From: an uncultured Treponema sp.
GTDB taxonomy: Bacteria > Spirochaetota > Spirochaetia > Treponematales > Treponemataceae
DNA length: 6,419 nucleotides
Reading direction: 5' to 3'
Assembly: GCA_905236465.1 (NCBI GenBank)
Contig: CAJOQA010000304.1
Coordinates: 1 to 6,419, forward strand
Position 1 is the first letter of the stretch. Every line of letters starts with the position of its first letter. The notes under the pieces are model-generated. The model was not told where the DNA came from. It was given only the letters and a program-made list of their open reading frames with translations, and did no database searches. Positions 5,278 through 6,419 of this stretch are shown here, in pieces. The translations under genes were made by a program, and so were the position numbers.

Positions 5278-6419
5278 TTAACGGCGTCCCTTTTTCTTTC
5301 CCTTAAAAGATGTTTTTTCCTTAGCCTTTTCTCGTTCAGCGGCAGCCTTGTAGGCATCCATTTTTTCTTGGCTAAAGAAACCGTCTTTCCAGTTAAAGCG
5401 ACTAGAACCTTGAACATTTGTCCTGTTTTGCAAAATGGTAATCAGGTCCCGCATATTGGACTTTGCAACTTTCGTCTTTGAAAAGTCTATGAGTAAGTGG
5501 GTCCAGCCTTCCTTTTTTAAGCTATCAGCCTTGTCAAGAATGCTGAAGGGGTACTCTGGAAGAACAAAAGACCCGTCTTCTGTGGAATTAACCTTAAATT
5601 CCATACCTTCCTTGTCTGTAAAGAAGGTAAAGTCATAGTCATGGGGCAACTTAAACCTCATTCTGAACAAGGCAGGGTATGCAAAAACGGGAAGCAAAAG
5701 CCTTGCTTTTTCTGCTGGCGAAACAAAAGTTTCTGAAAGATTTTCTTCAGAGTTTTCATACGGCATTACAAAAGCCCTGACCCCCTGATTTTCAAGGAAA
5801 CTAGCAGCCCAGCGATTAAATATATACAGGTAAGGACCAGCTATAACATTTACTTTTTTGCCCCGTAAAAGTTCTAAGTGGGCAAGGTTATTTGCAACAA
5901 AATTAAAGTAGCCCTTTTCTATAAGAGCAGCCAGTTGTTTTTTCAAGATAGAAATTTTTCCTTCAGGAACAAAGGGGTCTAGGCTTATATAAACAACTTT
6001 TTTGCTGTAGGGAAGCAGGGGCTTGCTAGGATCATTGTCTTTTTTTATGAGATCATAGGAAGTTTCGCTGTTAAGCTCCAGGATTACTCGTACAGGATGC
6101 AAAACTTGAACTGTATGGGCATCAGATACAGTTGAGATGCCTATATAAAGCCCTTCGGGAAAATAGTTTAAGTCCCCCTTTTTTACAGGTGCAAGGTCTA
6201 GTAGGGGTAAGCGTTCGGGGCCTGGCTGTTTTCTAAAAGCAGATAAATCAGGGGGAAGGACCCTCTTGTACCTTTTTGACATAGACTTTGTCTGCAAAAG
6301 GTATACGGCATCTCCCCGCGTAAAGCCGAGCGGGATGTCTACCCATCTGTGATTCTTGGCATCTGTTTTTACAATGCGGACTTTGTGGCTTTCCCTTCCG
6401 GTGTCATCGCTTCGGTGAA
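5278..6419 (-). CDS. U32 peptidase-family protein, C-terminal part; 5' end beyond window
   Basis: The frame is open from the right edge through 379 residues to TAA at 5280-5278. A TTG at 6297 is only an internal leucine, because the reading continues upstream (GDAVYLL). An early visible segment (about 13-40: HKVRIVKTDAKNHRWVDIP) looks like a small beta-rich accessory domain. Further on, KGYFNFVANNLAHLELLRG is followed by KVNVIAGPYLYIFN and then GVRAFVMPYE. This follows the U32 barrel pattern of a strand, then 'lNv.N', then a later strand ending in a conserved acidic residue. Members were named after collagenase-like peptidases, but the bacterial proteins RlhA and TrhP act in rRNA and tRNA hydroxylation. 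Peptidase activity should therefore not be assumed. The C-terminus is strongly basic (EREKAKEKTSFKGKKKGRR), which would suit RNA binding. The N-terminal part, where the family's cysteines usually lie, is outside the window. Codon and base composition resemble the trp genes, not the AT-rich block. Confidence 0.65.
   Translation of the reverse strand, partial: HRSDDTGRESHKVRIVKTDAKNHRWVDIPLGFTRGDAVYLLQTKSMSKRYKRVLPPDLSAFRKQPGPERLPLLDLAPVKKGDLNYFPEGLYIGISTVSDAHTVQVLHPVRVILELNSETSYDLIKKDNDPSKPLLPYSKKVVYISLDPFVPEGKISILKKQLAALIEKGYFNFVANNLAHLELLRGKKVNVIAGPYLYIFNRWAASFLENQGVRAFVMPYENSEENLSETFVSPAEKARLLLPVFAYPALFRMRFKLPHDYDFTFFTDKEGMEFKVNSTEDGSFVLPEYPFSILDKADSLKKEGWTHLLIDFSKTKVAKSNMRDLITILQNRTNVQGSSRFNWKDGFFSQEKMDAYKAAAEREKAKEKTSFKGKKKGRR

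Noticed and set aside
1..6419. CRISPR array, tRNA, rRNA, riboswitch, insertion sequence or integrase
   Set aside because: No repeat-spacer periodicity, cloverleaf, T-box/riboswitch-like leader, transposase motifs or terminal inverted repeats with target duplications were seen on either strand.

Overview
The window looks like a bacterial chromosome segment with two coding styles. The flanks are moderately GC-rich housekeeping genes read leftward. The middle (about 2520-5220) is visibly AT-rich and reads rightward. Gene content (a fused TrpG-TrpD, an ATC-hydrolase-like protein, a U32-type protein with a basic tail) would suit a host-associated anaerobe, perhaps a Treponema-like spirochaete. That placement is an impression from the proteins; no rRNA or other taxonomic marker is present.

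Left flank (1-2566, minus strand): the start of a tryptophan operon. A good sigma70-type promoter (TTGACA, 17 bp, TAAAGT) drives trpE. trpE is followed after 9 bases by a trpG-trpD fusion that leaves the window at the left edge. TrpE and the TrpG half make anthranilate from chorismate and glutamine, and the TrpD half transfers it to PRPP. The trpE start is best placed at 2492, not at the ATG 10 codons upstream. The leader is therefore only about 40 nt, too short for a T-box or a leader-peptide attenuator.

Middle: a divergent promoter (TAGACA, 17 bp, TATACT) serves a 206-residue protein resembling the L-2-amino-thiazoline-4-carboxylic acid hydrolase family. Next comes a type II restriction-modification pair, both genes broken. 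The beta-class DNA methyltransferase has one in-frame TGA where a conserved glycine is expected. The MvaI/BcnI-like endonuclease has lost a central block of coding sequence and is out of frame across the scar. The two overlap by ATGA, as in an intact operon, so this is a recently decayed R-M cassette. After it sits an ArsR-type winged-helix repressor gene starting at TTG. Its promoter is flanked by three perfect copies of the palindrome TAAACGTTTA, a convincing autoregulatory operator set. The regulator has no metal-binding cysteine motif and no obvious target gene other than itself.

Right flank (5278-6419, minus strand): the C-terminal 379 residues of a U32 peptidase-family protein, convergent with the arsR-type gene. 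An inverted repeat separates the two.

I did not find a clearly novel system. The most interesting items are the dual inactivation of the R-M pair and the three-site palindromic operator around the arsR-type promoter.
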